Part shown: piece after piece, positions 1 to 9,545 of the stretch
Numbering within the stretch: the first letter of the stretch is position 1
Layout of the letters: every line of letters begins with the position of its first letter
Assembly: GCF_001514205.1 (NCBI RefSeq)
Contig: NZ_KQ948770.1
Span: forward strand, 62,001-126,000
Length of the DNA: 64,000 nucleotides
Direction: 5' to 3'
DNA from: Streptomyces griseoruber
Lineage (GTDB): Bacteria > Actinomycetota > Actinomycetes > Streptomycetales > Streptomycetaceae
Notes under the pieces: generated by a model
Seen by the model: only the letters and a program-made list of their open reading frames with translations
Told to the model about the DNA's origin: nothing
Databases searched by the model: none
Made by a program: the position numbers and the translations under genes

Positions 1-1311
1 GGACGTCGGGTCGGTGTCGTCGGCCGTCAGATGGTCCAGGACGCGGGCCAGGGTGGGGCCGGCCGGATGGTGGGACGCGGGGTCGGGGGTGGGGCGGACG
101 CCGAGGGAGTCGAGGACGCGGTGGAGGCGGGCCGCGTCGGTGCGCCACTTGCGGTCGACGACCTCCTCCGGATACTCCTGCCAGTCCACCGGGGACCAGT
201 CCGGGCCGCACTCCGCGGGCCCGCCGTGGAAGAGGCGGGCGGCGAGCAGGGAGGCGGCCTCGTCCACCGCACCGGGCTCTTCGAGCAGGTCACAGGCGGG
301 CCGCTCACCGAGGCGGGAGGCGAATCCCTCGGCCAGGCGGTCCCGGCGGGACAGCTCGGTCAGCGCGGCCACGACACCGGCGTCCAGCCGGGAGGGCCAG
401 CGGCCCATCCGCCAGGCCGGCAGCGCGACCCGGGTCAGCAGCCGGTCCCAGCCCGCGTACGCGAGGCCCACCTGCTCCTGGGCGACGATCCGCAGCCCGT
501 AGTCCACCGCCTGGGCGCGCTCGGCGGCCGCGGCGGCCACACCCCGCTCCATCTCGGCGGCGTGCACCTGGCAGCTGCGCAGCATCAGCCGGCTGGCCCA
601 GCCGATGCCGGCGCAGACCAGACGGGCGGCGGGACATCGCCCGCGGTCGGCGGAGACGGCCACCGCGGCGTCCAGTCCGCGCACGAAGCGCCGGGCCGCG
701 GCTATGTCGGGGTGCGCCGAAGGGCCCGTACCGGCGACGACCGGGGCGAGGACGGCGCGCAGTTCGCCGACGCGCATCCACCACAGGAAGGGGGAGCCGA
801 TGACGAGGACCGGCGCCGTCGCCGTACGACGGGGCAGGTGGTGGCGGCTCGGGCCCGCGCCGGCGATCTCGTCGCCGCGCAGCGGCGCGGGCGGACCGTG
901 GGCCGGGTGGGTGCGGTCCTCCAGCCAGCTGTCGCAGTCCGGGGTGAGCGCTATGGCGGAGGGCGCGGGGACGTCGAGACGGTCGGCGAGGTCGCGCACC
1001 AGCCGGTACAGATCGGGTGCCGCTTTCTCGGCGACGGCGACCGTGGGGCTGACGGCGGGACGGGCACGGGCGACGACCAGGCCCACGGCCCCGGCGGCGA
1101 GCAGGACGACCAGCGCGACCACGCCCACCACCCAGCGGGCGCCGTCCCAGCCCGGGCCCACGAGGTGTCCCGTGGAACCACCGGCGAGCAGGATCACGGC
1201 GGCGGCCGCGGGCAGCAGCGCGACGGCGAGCGCCCGGCTGCGGACCCGCAGCACGGCCAGCGCCCGGGCCCGCGCACTCTGCGCGCCCGCCTCCACTCCC
1301 ATACCGGTCAC
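1..1311 (-). CDS. Membrane protein resembling an M48 metallopeptidase without its zinc motif (partial, runs off left edge)
   Basis: The minus-strand frame from GTG 1311 stays open for 437 codons to the window edge, so the C-terminus is missing. Two membrane segments are visible at about residues 27-45 and 60-81. After them comes a region with the layout of the M48 protease family: a VPAPSAIALTP strand (115-125), then APVLVIGSPFL (167-176), then GELRAVLAPVVAGTG at 183-196. In M48 enzymes the last segment would be LRAVLAHELAH, carrying the zinc-binding HExxH. Here the histidines and glutamate are absent, so I infer a non-catalytic relative. A GAGGGGG stretch lies about 12 bases upstream of GTG 1311; ATG 1302 is an alternative start. 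Family assignment is by pattern only. The protein could simply be annotated as a conserved Streptomyces integral membrane protein. Confidence 0.7.
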   Translation of the reverse strand, partial: MTGMGVEAGAQSARARALAVLRVRSRALAVALLPAAAAVILLAGGSTGHLVGPGWDGARWVVGVVALVVLLAAGAVGLVVARARPAVSPTVAVAEKAAPDLYRLVRDLADRLDVPAPSAIALTPDCDSWLEDRTHPAHGPPAPLRGDEIAGAGPSRHHLPRRTATAPVLVIGSPFLWWMRVGELRAVLAPVVAGTGPSAHPDIAAARRFVRGLDAAVAVSADRGRCPAARLVCAGIGWASRLMLRSCQVHAAEMERGVAAAAAERAQAVDYGLRIVAQEQVGLAYAGWDRLLTRVALPAWRMGRWPSRLDAGVVAALTELSRRDRLAEGFASRLGERPACDLLEEPGAVDEAASLLAARLFHGGPAECGPDWSPVDWQEYPEEVVDRKWRTDAARLHRVLDSLGVRPTPDPASHHPAGPTLARVLDHLTADDTDPTS

Positions 1312-1660
1312 GACCGGAACTCACCCCCTCACCGTCTCGCGGTCCTGGCTCGCCTGCTCTTGCTCACTCCCCCACTGTGGCACCCGCCACTGACATCGCA
1401 ATGCCGGTGGGCCAAGTGCCGGAATGCTTGCGCCGCACCCTAGTTGGCGCTCCGGCCTCCGTCAGCCGGATAGCTCAGCGCTCACTCGATGGAATGGCTT
1501 TGGGGAAAGGTGAAAGACGGTGGGCAACGATCAGGCCCCGGGTTCCAGGGGTGTCCGCGAGGGATTCCCCAGAGGCCCGGGGCCTGGTGTCTGGTGTCTG
1601 GTGTCTGGTGGCCTGGTGGCCTGGGTGGTGCGGTGGGAATGCGGTCCGTTCGCCGGCGTG
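1312..1660. other. Intergenic region with a short direct repeat
   Basis: No convincing gene is seen in these 349 bases between the membrane protein and purD. The sequence contains three tandem copies of ggtgtct(g) around 1587-1610 followed by two copies of ggcctggt. The upstream half presumably carries the promoter of the left-hand gene, but I see no clear -10/-35 pair. Confidence 0.5.
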
Positions 1661-2914
<1,254 letters not shown>

Positions 2915-3076
2915 AGGGGTCAGCCTAACGGGAGGGGGCGGGCGCCTTTGTGCGGGAGGCCGAGGGGCGGGGGGCCGGGAGTTCGTAGGTTTCACCGAAG
3001 GGGAGCGGTGCGTGCCGCGGTGGGCGTCCTGCTGGACGGTGCCGCCGACCGGCGCTGAAGCCCGGTGCGGGCCCGC

Positions 3077-5476
3077 CTACTCGTTGGTGTATTCCTCCAC
3101 CACCGTCGCGCCCAGTTCGCGCACGATCAGTTCGTGGCCGGAGAGGGCCGACTCGTTGAGGTCGGGGTCGTCGTCCTCGGGGATGTCGTCCTCGGGGGCC
3201 ACCGGTTCCGGGGCCGGGGGCCGGGGCTGGGCGGGGGCGGGGGTCGTGGGGGCCGGGCCCGCCGCCGAACCGGGCTGGGCCGGGGGTACGGAGGGGGACT
3301 GGGCCTGGGGGGTGGGGCCGACGGACGGCGGGGGCGGGGCGGACGGGGCGCCGCCGCCGTAACCGCCGCCGGGGCTGCCGTAACCGCCGGGTGCGCCGCC
3401 GCCGGTGCCGCCACCGCCGTAACCGCCGGTCGGCGCGGGGGCCGAGCCGCCGGACGGGTCGATGACCGCCTCGATCTTCCACTGGACGTTGAACTGCTCG
3501 CCGAGCGCCTGGCGCAGCACGTCCTCGCTGCCGCTGCTCGCGAAGTTGTCCCGGGCGCCGGCGTTGACGAAGCCGAGCTGGAGGGTGGTGCCGTCGAAGC
3601 CGGCGATGTGCGCGTTCTGGCTGAGGAGGATCCAGGTGAAGCGGCGGCGGTTCTTGACCGCCTCCAGGATGTTGGGCCAGAGCATGCGGGGGTCGAGGCC
3701 CCCGGCGGGGGGTGCGTACGCGGCGGGGGAGGCCGCGGAGGCGGGAGCCTGCGCGGGGGCAGGGGCAGGGGCGGAGGTGGCAGGGGCGGAGGCCGCGGGG
3801 GGACGTACCGCTCCCCCGCCCGCGGGAGTGGCCGTGGGCCAGCCGCCCGGCCGGCGTCCGCTGCCGGCGGCGGTGGCGGTGGGCCAGGCGCCGGGGGCGG
3901 GAGCGGGAGCGGCGGGGGGCTGGGCGGGACCGGCGTCGGCGGCCGGGGCCTGCGCGGGGGGTGCCGAAGGGGGCGCTGCGGCCGGAGCGGGGGCGGCGGC
4001 AGGGGCAGCGGCAGCGGGAGGGGCAGCGGCAGCGGGAGGCATGGCGGAGGGCTGGACCGGGGGCTGGGCCGGCGGCTGGCCCTGGAGCTGGGTCGGCGGC
4101 TGCCCGGCGTAAGGGGCCGCGGCTGCCGCGGCAGCCACACCACCGGCACCCCCTCCCGCCCCCGCACCCGCACCACCCCGCACCGCCGCCCGGGCGGCGG
4201 CCGCTCCGCCTCCCGGGGGGACGGGGGCGCCGCCGGTCGCGGCCGGGGCGCCATGGGCCTCGGGCCCGGGTACGTACCCCATCGCGGGCATGCCCTGGGC
4301 GCCGCCGGCGGCGAAGTTCACGCCGCGCTCGAGGCGGTCGAGGCGGGCCATGACGGACCGCTCGTCGCCGTAGGCGGCGGGAAGCAGCACGCGGGCACAG
4401 ATCAGCTCGAGCTGGAGGCGGGGTGAGGTGGCGCCGCGCATCTCGGTGAGGCCCTCGTTGACCAGGTCGGCGGCGCGGCTCAGCTCGGCGGCGCCGAAGA
4501 CGCCGGCCTGGGCCTGCATCCGCTCGATGACGTCGGCCGGGGCGTCGAAGAGCCCCTTCTCGGCGGCGTCCGGGACGGCGGCGAGGATCACGAGGTCGCG
4601 CAGCCGCTCCAGCAGGTCGGCGACGAACCGCCGCGGGTCGTTGCCCCCCTCGATGATCCGGTCCACGACCTCGAAGGCGGCGGCACCGTCGCCCGTGGCG
4701 AAGGACTCGACGACGGAGTCGAGCAGGGAGCCGTCCGTGTAGCCGAGGAGGGAGGTGGCCATGGCGTACGTCACACCGGCTTCGGTCGCGCCCGCGAGCA
4801 GCTGGTCCATGACGGACATCGAGTCACGCACGGAACCGGCACCCGCGCGCACGACGAGCGGCAGCACGCCTTCCGCGACCGGGATGGCCTCCTTCTGGCA
4901 CACCTGGCCGAGGTAGTCCCGCAGCGTCCCGGGCGGCACGAGCCGGAACGGATAGTGGTGCGTCCGCGACCGGATCGTCCCGATGACCTTCTCGGGCTCG
5001 GTGGTGGCGAAGATGAACTTCAGATGCTCCGGGGGCTCCTCGACGACCTTGAGGAGCGCGTTGAAACCGGCCGACGTGACCATGTGGGCCTCGTCGATGA
5101 TGTAGATCTTGTAGCGGCTGCGAGCGGGCCCGAAGAAGGCCTTCTCCCGCAGGTCACGGGCGTCGTCCACACCACCGTGCGAAGCGGCGTCGATCTCGAT
5201 GACGTCGATCGACCCCGGGCCGTTGCGCGCCAGGTCGCGGCAGGAGTCGCACTCCCCGCACGGGGTCGGCGTGGGGCCCTTCTCACAGTTCAGGCAGCGG
5301 GCCAGGATGCGCGCGCTGGTGGTCTTCCCGCAGCCACGCGGACCGCTGAACAGGTACGCGTGATTGACCCGGTTGTTGCGCAGCGCCTGCTGCAGCGGGT
5401 CGGTGACATGCTCCTGCCCGATGACCTCGGCGAACGACTCCGGGCGATAGCGGCGGTACAGCGCGAGAGACGACAC
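3077..5476 (-). CDS. dnaX: DNA polymerase III subunit gamma/tau (clamp loader)
   Basis: This is the clamp-loader ATPase of the replicative polymerase. From GTG 5476 the protein has 799 residues. It opens with the family signature SSLALYRRYRPESFAEVIGQ, followed by Walker A GPRGCGKTT (about residue 47), a four-cysteine zinc module (CLNCEKGPTPTPCGECDSC), Walker B with DEAHM, and a sensor-type RDSMSVMDQLLAG. Residues of about 400-600 are an Ala/Pro/Gly-rich linker, then a tau-like C-terminal domain, then a second Gly/Pro-rich stretch and an acidic tail. Such linkers are usual in streptomycete DnaX. I see no obvious slippery frameshift site of the E. coli type and did not look exhaustively. GTG 5476 was chosen because the conserved N-terminus begins there; upstream codons are unlike the family. 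Confidence 0.96.
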   Translation of the reverse strand: MSSLALYRRYRPESFAEVIGQEHVTDPLQQALRNNRVNHAYLFSGPRGCGKTTSARILARCLNCEKGPTPTPCGECDSCRDLARNGPGSIDVIEIDAASHGGVDDARDLREKAFFGPARSRYKIYIIDEAHMVTSAGFNALLKVVEEPPEHLKFIFATTEPEKVIGTIRSRTHHYPFRLVPPGTLRDYLGQVCQKEAIPVAEGVLPLVVRAGAGSVRDSMSVMDQLLAGATEAGVTYAMATSLLGYTDGSLLDSVVESFATGDGAAAFEVVDRIIEGGNDPRRFVADLLERLRDLVILAAVPDAAEKGLFDAPADVIERMQAQAGVFGAAELSRAADLVNEGLTEMRGATSPRLQLELICARVLLPAAYGDERSVMARLDRLERGVNFAAGGAQGMPAMGYVPGPEAHGAPAATGGAPVPPGGGAAAARAAVRGGAGAGAGGGAGGVAAAAAAAPYAGQPPTQLQGQPPAQPPVQPSAMPPAAAAPPAAAAPAAAPAPAAAPPSAPPAQAPAADAGPAQPPAAPAPAPGAWPTATAAGSGRRPGGWPTATPAGGGAVRPPAASAPATSAPAPAPAQAPASAASPAAYAPPAGGLDPRMLWPNILEAVKNRRRFTWILLSQNAHIAGFDGTTLQLGFVNAGARDNFASSGSEDVLRQALGEQFNVQWKIEAVIDPSGGSAPAPTGGYGGGGTGGGAPGGYGSPGGGYGGGAPSAPPPPSVGPTPQAQSPSVPPAQPGSAAGPAPTTPAPAQPRPPAPEPVAPEDDIPEDDDPDLNESALSGHELIVRELGATVVEEYTNE

Positions 5477-5593
5477 GCCTACGAGGTTATAGGCGCCCAC
5501 CGACAACCGGCCCCGCGCATGATCGGGGCGCGGGCGGGGAAGGACGGCCCATCCGGCGCTCCCGGCCCTGGTTCCCGCCCCGCGCAACGCAAG

Positions 5594-5683
5594 CGCCCCC
5601 CACGCACCCGCCAGAGCCGACCTACCCTTGCTGCCTTCCGGCCCTGGGGGAGTTCAGTCAGATAGCGCCGCGTGAGGGGCTGC
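5594..5683 (-). ncRNA. ffs: Signal recognition particle RNA (small bacterial type)
   Basis: On the minus strand the sequence contains the hallmark SRP apical domain CCGGAAGGCAGCAAGGGTA (GGAA tetraloop with the asymmetric internal loop that binds Ffh). It is flanked by complementary arms: GCCCCTCACGC on the 5' side and GCGTGGGGGCGC on the 3' side. The RNA scaffolds Ffh for co-translational membrane targeting. It lies between dnaX and a tRNA-Ser, a position I remember from other Streptomyces. The ends are estimated from the closing stem and could be off by several bases. Confidence 0.9.
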
Positions 5684-5756
5684 CCAAACAGTACCCGATG
5701 CCGACGGCCAGGAACGAGTTCGCGAGCACTCCTCTCGGTCATGTAATGTTTCCGGC

Positions 5757-5844
5757 GGAGGATTCGCCTAGAGGCCTAGGGCGCACGCTTGGAAAGCGTG
5801 TTGGGGGCAACCCCTCACGAGTTCGAATCTCGTATCCTCCGCCA
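5757..5844 (+). tRNA. tRNA-Ser (anticodon GGA)
   Basis: Acceptor arms GGAGGAT/ATCCTCC pair, the anticodon loop reads TTGGAAA (GGA, decoding UCC/UCU), a long class II variable arm is present, and the T-arm is GTTCGAATC. The 3' CCA is encoded (5842-5844). The wrecked integrase immediately downstream points at this gene, so the 3' half was very likely the attachment site of an integrative element. The tRNA itself is intact. Confidence 0.96.
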
Positions 5845-5865
5845 GTGCCTCACCGGGCACGATGT

Positions 5866-5899
5866 CGAAGGGCCCCACCGCTCGCGGTGGGGCCCTTCG
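5866..5899. terminator. Perfect 15-bp hairpin between tRNA-Ser and the integrase remnant
   Basis: cgaagggccccaccg pairs perfectly with cggtggggcccttcg around a CTCG loop. It is followed by T-rich sequence on the plus strand. It fits a bidirectional terminator for the tRNA (plus) and the integrase remnant (minus). Confidence 0.75.
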
Positions 5900-5923
5900 T
5901 CGTTGTCCGTCTCGGTTTCCGTC

Positions 5924-7069
5924 TCAGTTCGTCTTCGGGAGCTCCCAGAGCGCGTCGCCGACTTGCTGCGCGACCTTGCGGAGCATGGTCCCCGTCACGT
6001 GCATGTACCGGGCGCGCATCCGAGCCGCTCCCCAGGTTCCCAACCCATGATCGAGTCGATCACGACGTCCGGGACGCCGAGGATCAGGAGAACGGTCGCG
6101 GCGGTGTGGCGAGCGTCATGGAGACGGCCGTTCCGGACGCCAGCGTCTCTTAGGAGCCGCTTCCAGGTGTGGAAGTCGGTGTTGGGGCTGAGCGGACCGC
6201 CGGTGGGTGAGGCGAAGACGTATCCCTTTCCCTCCCAGTCGGCACCGGCCGCGGTCCGCTCCCGCTCCTGGGCTTCCTGGTGCTGGCGGAGAATCTTGAT
6301 CAGCGGATCGGGCAGGCCGATGGTGCGCCGGCCCGCACGGGACTTGGTGGACTTGTGCTCGCGGCGCGTCTGCTCCTTCTGAGGGCAGTAGCCCGCCTTG
6401 CGGCCGCACGGGTTGGCACCGCAGCCGTGCGCGTACCTGGGGCGCAAGCGGTTCTTACGGATGCGGACGTACCCCGCGTCGAGGTCGACGTCCTCCCAGT
6501 GCAGCCCGAGCGCCTCCCCTTGCCGCAGCCCGAGCGCCAGGGCGACGACCCAGTGCGCACTGTTGCGAAGCTTGGCCGCCTCGACGAGAAGGCTCTGCAC
6601 CTCTTCGATCGTGTAAGGCTCGATGTCCTCCTCTTCGAGCCGCGGAGCCTTGGCGATCTCTGCCGCGTTCGTGGCGACGTGCCCGCGTCGTTCGAGGTGC
6701 TCGGGCTCCAGGCGGTCAAGTTTGTGCGCGCCCAGGCCGGGGACGAGGTGAACGCGGACGTCGACCTCGTAGCCGTCGTACGTGTTCTCGGAGACGTACG
6801 GCTTGGCGATGTTCTCGACCCAATGCTCGAGCCAGGCTCGGAGCGTCCAGCTCTGCCCCAGCCTCCTGAGCTTCTTGTCGTCCCGCGCCCGCTCCATCTC
6901 TCGGACGGCCTTGGTCACCTCTGCCTTGGTCTTGCGCTCGAATGTGGCGGCGGTCGGGCTTGCCGTCATCGCGGACGCCGACGGTCACACGGCCGTGCCA
7001 CTTGCCGTCCTTGCCGAGGTAGATCGACGAGGCACCGTTGGGCTGACGTGTGCGGTTCTTCTCTGCCAT
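5924..7069 (-). pseudogene. Tyrosine recombinase (phage/AICE integrase), frameshifted and internally deleted
   Basis: The reading frame is split into three. Residues from ATG 7069 (MAEKNRTRQPNG..., an arm-binding N-terminus) run up to DDGKPDRRH near 6963. The sequence then continues one frame over as FERKTKAEVTKAVRE through the core-binding and catalytic domains, with RQGEALGL, then HDARHTAA (catalytic R..H..R box). After MGWEPG near 5998 the frame breaks again. The lost C-terminus, AARMRARYMHVTGTML with the catalytic Tyr, reads in a third frame to a TGA at 5924-5926. In addition LEPEHLE joins directly to RRGHVATNAAEIAK, removing roughly 35-40 residues of the core-binding domain expected in this family. 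The second break looks like loss of one G from a G run. The product cannot be active. Confidence 0.88.
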
Positions 7070-7078
7070 GTCGTCCCC

Positions 7079-7420
7079 TCAGGCCGCTTGGGCGGGTCGG
7101 TGGCGCAACTTGGCCACGTAGGCGGGCAGGGCGTCGGCGGGGACTCGACGGAGCCGCCCGCCGGTGACCGACTCGATCTCTCCCGCGAGCACGAGCCGGA
7201 AGCACGTCGTACGGCCGATACGGAGCCGCCGGGCGGCTTCCTCGACGGTCAGGAGGACCAGCGACGGGTCGAAGGGTTCCAGCAGGGTGACAGTGGCTTG
7301 CGGCTTCTCGAACTCCCAGCCTGCGCGAACGACTTCAAGCCCCGCACGACTGTGTCTAGTCCCAGGTGATGCCCGACGTTCTGGTCCCAGGTGATGCTTG
7401 ACGGTGGGCCTAGACAACAT
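7079..7420 (-). CDS. Excisionase-like helix-turn-helix protein with IS-derived N-terminus
   Basis: The C-terminal 70 residues have the excisionase/MerR-like form seen next to actinomycete integrases: LLTVEEAARRLRIGRTTCF, then LAGEIESVTGGRLRRVPADA. The gene ends 9 bases before the integrase remnant, the usual xis-int arrangement, and would have controlled excision. The only in-frame start is ATG 7420, and the first ~20 codons are translated from an insertion-sequence end (positions 7351-7416). The native start therefore seems to have been removed by the IS. The HTH itself is intact. Whether the hybrid is expressed is unknown, and with the integrase dead it has no obvious function. Confidence 0.6.
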   Translation of the reverse strand: MLSRPTVKHHLGPERRASPGTRHSRAGLEVVRAGWEFEKPQATVTLLEPFDPSLVLLTVEEAARRLRIGRTTCFRLVLAGEIESVTGGRLRRVPADALPAYVAKLRHRPAQAA

Positions 7421-7663
7421 CGGAAACCTTGTGGGGCTTGTTCGCCTTGACGTGGCGGACGGGAATGTCGGTGGTGCGCCGGATGACGCGGGCCTGGCCG
7501 TCCAGGTCGACGGTGATCGTCGTGTCCGACACGTGCACGGTCACCGTCTGGCCTGCGTAGGGGCGGCCGAGGGAGACGGTCTGGCGGCAGACCATGATCG
7601 TGCCCACCGCGCTGATCCGCCGCTGCACCCGCACCGCGAGATCAAGGGGCGCCAGGTCGCTCA
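7351..7663 (-). mobile_element. Right end and transposase C-terminus of a truncated insertion sequence
   Basis: Minus-strand codons from about 7663 to the TAG at 7410-7412 encode LAVRVQRRISAVGTIMVCRQ... ending VRHVKANKPHKVSDVV. This resembles the C-terminal tail of IS481-like/DDE transposases common in Streptomyces. Downstream, CATCACCTGGGACC occurs twice (rc of about 7382-7395 and 7358-7370), and the element ends in ...GGGACTAGACA, with an inverted TGTCTAG/CTAGACA pair at 7351 and 7409. The 5' part of the transposase is absent. Insertion here explains the altered N-terminus of the neighbouring excisionase gene. Confidence 0.65.
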
Positions 7664-7890
7664 TGGAGGGCACCACGATCAGGGTGTTCGATCCACCGGA
7701 CGAGACCAGCGCCCCGTAGATGCGGGCCTGGTCGATGGCGGACTTCGCCGCCGCTTCGTTCGGGTACTCAGTGACCTCCAGGGTCCAGCAAGGCCTGCGC
7801 GGCGAGCACCACGGCCAACGCGGCAACGATCTTCAGGACGCCGCTCCGCCCTCCCACAGCCGGAGACTCCTGGGCCAGTTGCCTCGCCAT
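7664..7890 (-). pseudogene. Small membrane/secreted protein, frameshifted and fused to the IS remnant
   Basis: ATG 7890 begins MARQLAQESPAVGG followed by a hydrophobic segment (VLKIVAALAVVLAAQALL), then hits TGA near 7771. One frame over, the reading continues EVTEYPNEAAAKSAIDQARIYG ALVSSGGSNTLIVVPSMSD and then runs straight into the transposase tail at about 7663. This looks like a small anchored protein that suffered one frameshift and lost its 3' end to the insertion sequence. I do not recognise a function. Confidence 0.45.
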
Positions 7891-8281
7891 CCCTGTCCTC
7901 CATCAGCGTCCACAGCCCGGCCCACCCGTTGCTACCGGCCCCCAGCCCCGTCCCTGCGAGGGAGCGACCAAACTGTCGCCGGTTCGCGCCATTCCCTGGG
8001 CAATCACCACACGGGCGCGATCGGGCGGCAACCCGGCAGGTGCCGACAGGTGACAGGTGCTCCGGCACCGGGACGATCGCCTTCCTTGATCTTTCGCGGC
8101 CACCGGCGGTGCCGTCTCGGGGGAGAAGCTCTGATCAGACGTGCGCTACGTACCAGGTCGTGTATAGGGGCGCGTGGTCGCCACCTGGGCCGTCGTAGGT
8201 TGTTCGGCATTCGGCGGCTGAGGTTCAGAGGGGCCCGGAACGCATGGAGTGGGACCGTGCCGCAGATCGGGTGCGTGGCGA
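7891..8281. other. Apparently non-coding stretch inside the mobile-element graveyard
   Basis: Short open frames occur on both strands, but none has codon bias, a start with a ribosome binding site, or a recognisable motif. I see nothing functional here. Confidence 0.4.
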
Positions 8282-8634
8282 ACGGGCCTTGACCCCTGAT
8301 GTTGGACACACGAGACAGTGGATCCTGAGGATCTGAGAACGGACATCTCGTGGTCATGAAGAACTACCCGCCGGAGTTCAAGTCGGACGCGGTCGCGCTG
8401 TACGACGGCCTGATGCGACGATCAGGTCGGTCGCCGCCGATCTGGGGATCAATCCGGAGACCCTGCGGAACTGGGTCCGGGCTGCCGGAGCAAGCCGTGC
8501 ACGGGGACGCCGGACGCAGGAACCGGCCCAGCCGCCGGAACCGCTGGAGGCAGAGAACGCGGCTCTGCGGAAGAAGGTCCGCGAGCTGGCATCAGCCGCA
8601 TAACCCGTGTTCAGGATTCGGGGTCAAGGCCCGT
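8282..8634 (+). mobile_element. IS3-derived 353-bp element with perfect 15-bp inverted ends
   Basis: acgggccttgacccc at 8282-8296 is the exact reverse complement of ggggtcaaggcccgt at 8620-8634, and weaker similarity continues inward for another ~15 bases. Between them lies the start of an IS3-family OrfA. ATG 8356 gives MKNYPPEFKSDAVALY. After a frameshift near 8410 the reading continues ATIRSVAADLGINPETLRNW, the OrfA HTH, and ALRKKVRELASAA to TAA 8601-8603. OrfA normally continues as a leucine zipper and is followed by OrfB; both are missing. With both ends kept and the middle deleted, it has the form of a non-autonomous (MITE-like) derivative. Confidence 0.7.
8356..8603 (+). pseudogene. 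Truncated, frameshifted IS3-family transposase OrfA
   Basis: This is the transposase remnant inside the 353-bp element: MKNYPPEFKSDAVALYDGL, a frameshift, then an HTH (SVAADLGINPETLRNWVRAA) and a basic/proline linker, stopping after KKVRELASAA. A functional OrfA would be about 100 residues in one frame. It cannot supply transposase on its own. Confidence 0.75.
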
Positions 8635-8752
8635 GGTCGGCAGTAATTACGCTGGTCATGATGGCGCCGAAACCGGATAATACCGCTGGTGGCTGGCAGG
8701 CAGACGACAGTGCACACAATGGGGGCTGTCGGAGGGCAGTGGGAGAAGGACG

Positions 8753-9268
8753 ATGGCAGGTGAGGTACACGACATACTGTGCTGGCGAGGCCCGGTCTCG
8801 GTGAACGTGTTCGTCATCGGCTCCGGCAACACCCCCTTGCCGAAAGAGGCTTTTCACCTCGCGGGGCTGGTCCCCGACGCCTACCTGCCGTTCCCTCTGT
8901 TGGAGCAGCCCGAAGCCGTTGAGCGGCTCGGTCTGGTGTCGTACGACCTCGACTTCGATGACGTCTCGCTCGATCTGCGCGAGTACACGCGAGCAGTACT
9001 TCGACGTGTCTGCGCAGGCACCCGGGCAGTGGCCTGGACGGCTTTTGAGGGTACGTTCCACTACGACGACCTCCTCACCGATGAGGTGGCCCACCAGGTC
9101 TACGGCTACTGCACGACCGGCGCCGAACCGGTGGTCGAGTGGGACATCGCGGCCCTGCAAGGCGAAGAGTGGCGCCGTGGAATCGCCGGGGCCCGAGCGG
9201 CTTTGGACGCCTTGCTGTCCGCCTCGGAGACTGCGAGGCGGGAAGAGCCGCACCGGCCGAGTGTCTAA
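8753..9268 (+). CDS. Hypothetical protein, 171 residues
   Basis: ATG 8753 follows GGGAGAAGG at a good distance, and the frame has normal high-GC codon use. The acidic, soluble product (MAGEVHDILCWRGPVSVNVF...) has no signal peptide or membrane segment. I do not recognise the family. A mid-protein segment with LDFDDVSLDLREYTRAVLRRV looks helical, and the C-terminal third is alanine/arginine-rich helix. It sits alone among mobile-element remnants, so it may be cargo of the degraded element rather than core genome. Confidence 0.6.
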   Translation: MAGEVHDILCWRGPVSVNVFVIGSGNTPLPKEAFHLAGLVPDAYLPFPLLEQPEAVERLGLVSYDLDFDDVSLDLREYTRAVLRRVCAGTRAVAWTAFEGTFHYDDLLTDEVAHQVYGYCTTGAEPVVEWDIAALQGEEWRRGIAGARAALDALLSASETARREEPHRPSV

Positions 9269-9545
9269 CTGTGTGACAACCCCGACGAACGTCGGCGAAC
9301 GGGCGCGGACACCCACGGACTGGCGCCGCAGATGATTGGCTCGCCAGTCCAAGGTCCAGCCCCTACCCAAGTTGCTTCGGGACGAAGAGGTCAACGTCCA
9401 ACGCATCGCCGCCACGCTTCCGCCGGCGCAACTTGCTCTGGTCGACGACATGGCAGCGTGGCCGAGGCCAGTGGGGGTGCAGCGAGGCACACGCGTGCGT
9501 GATCGGTCGGCTCACCCGCCATCGTGGCTGACTGTCGTCGGCTGA
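9269..9545. other. Degraded sequence between hypothetical gene and WYL fragment
   Basis: The frame that later carries the WYL-like fragment is open from 9336 but interrupted by TGA at 9543-9545. Its translation (LPKLLRDEEVNVQRIAATLPPAQ...) is not something I recognise. It could be 5' remains of the same broken gene or unrelated junk. Confidence 0.35.

Noticed and set aside
31..1443. Long plus-strand open frame over the first gene
   Set aside because: Glycine/arginine-rich translation and no motifs; it is antisense to the membrane-protein gene, and high GC makes such frames common.
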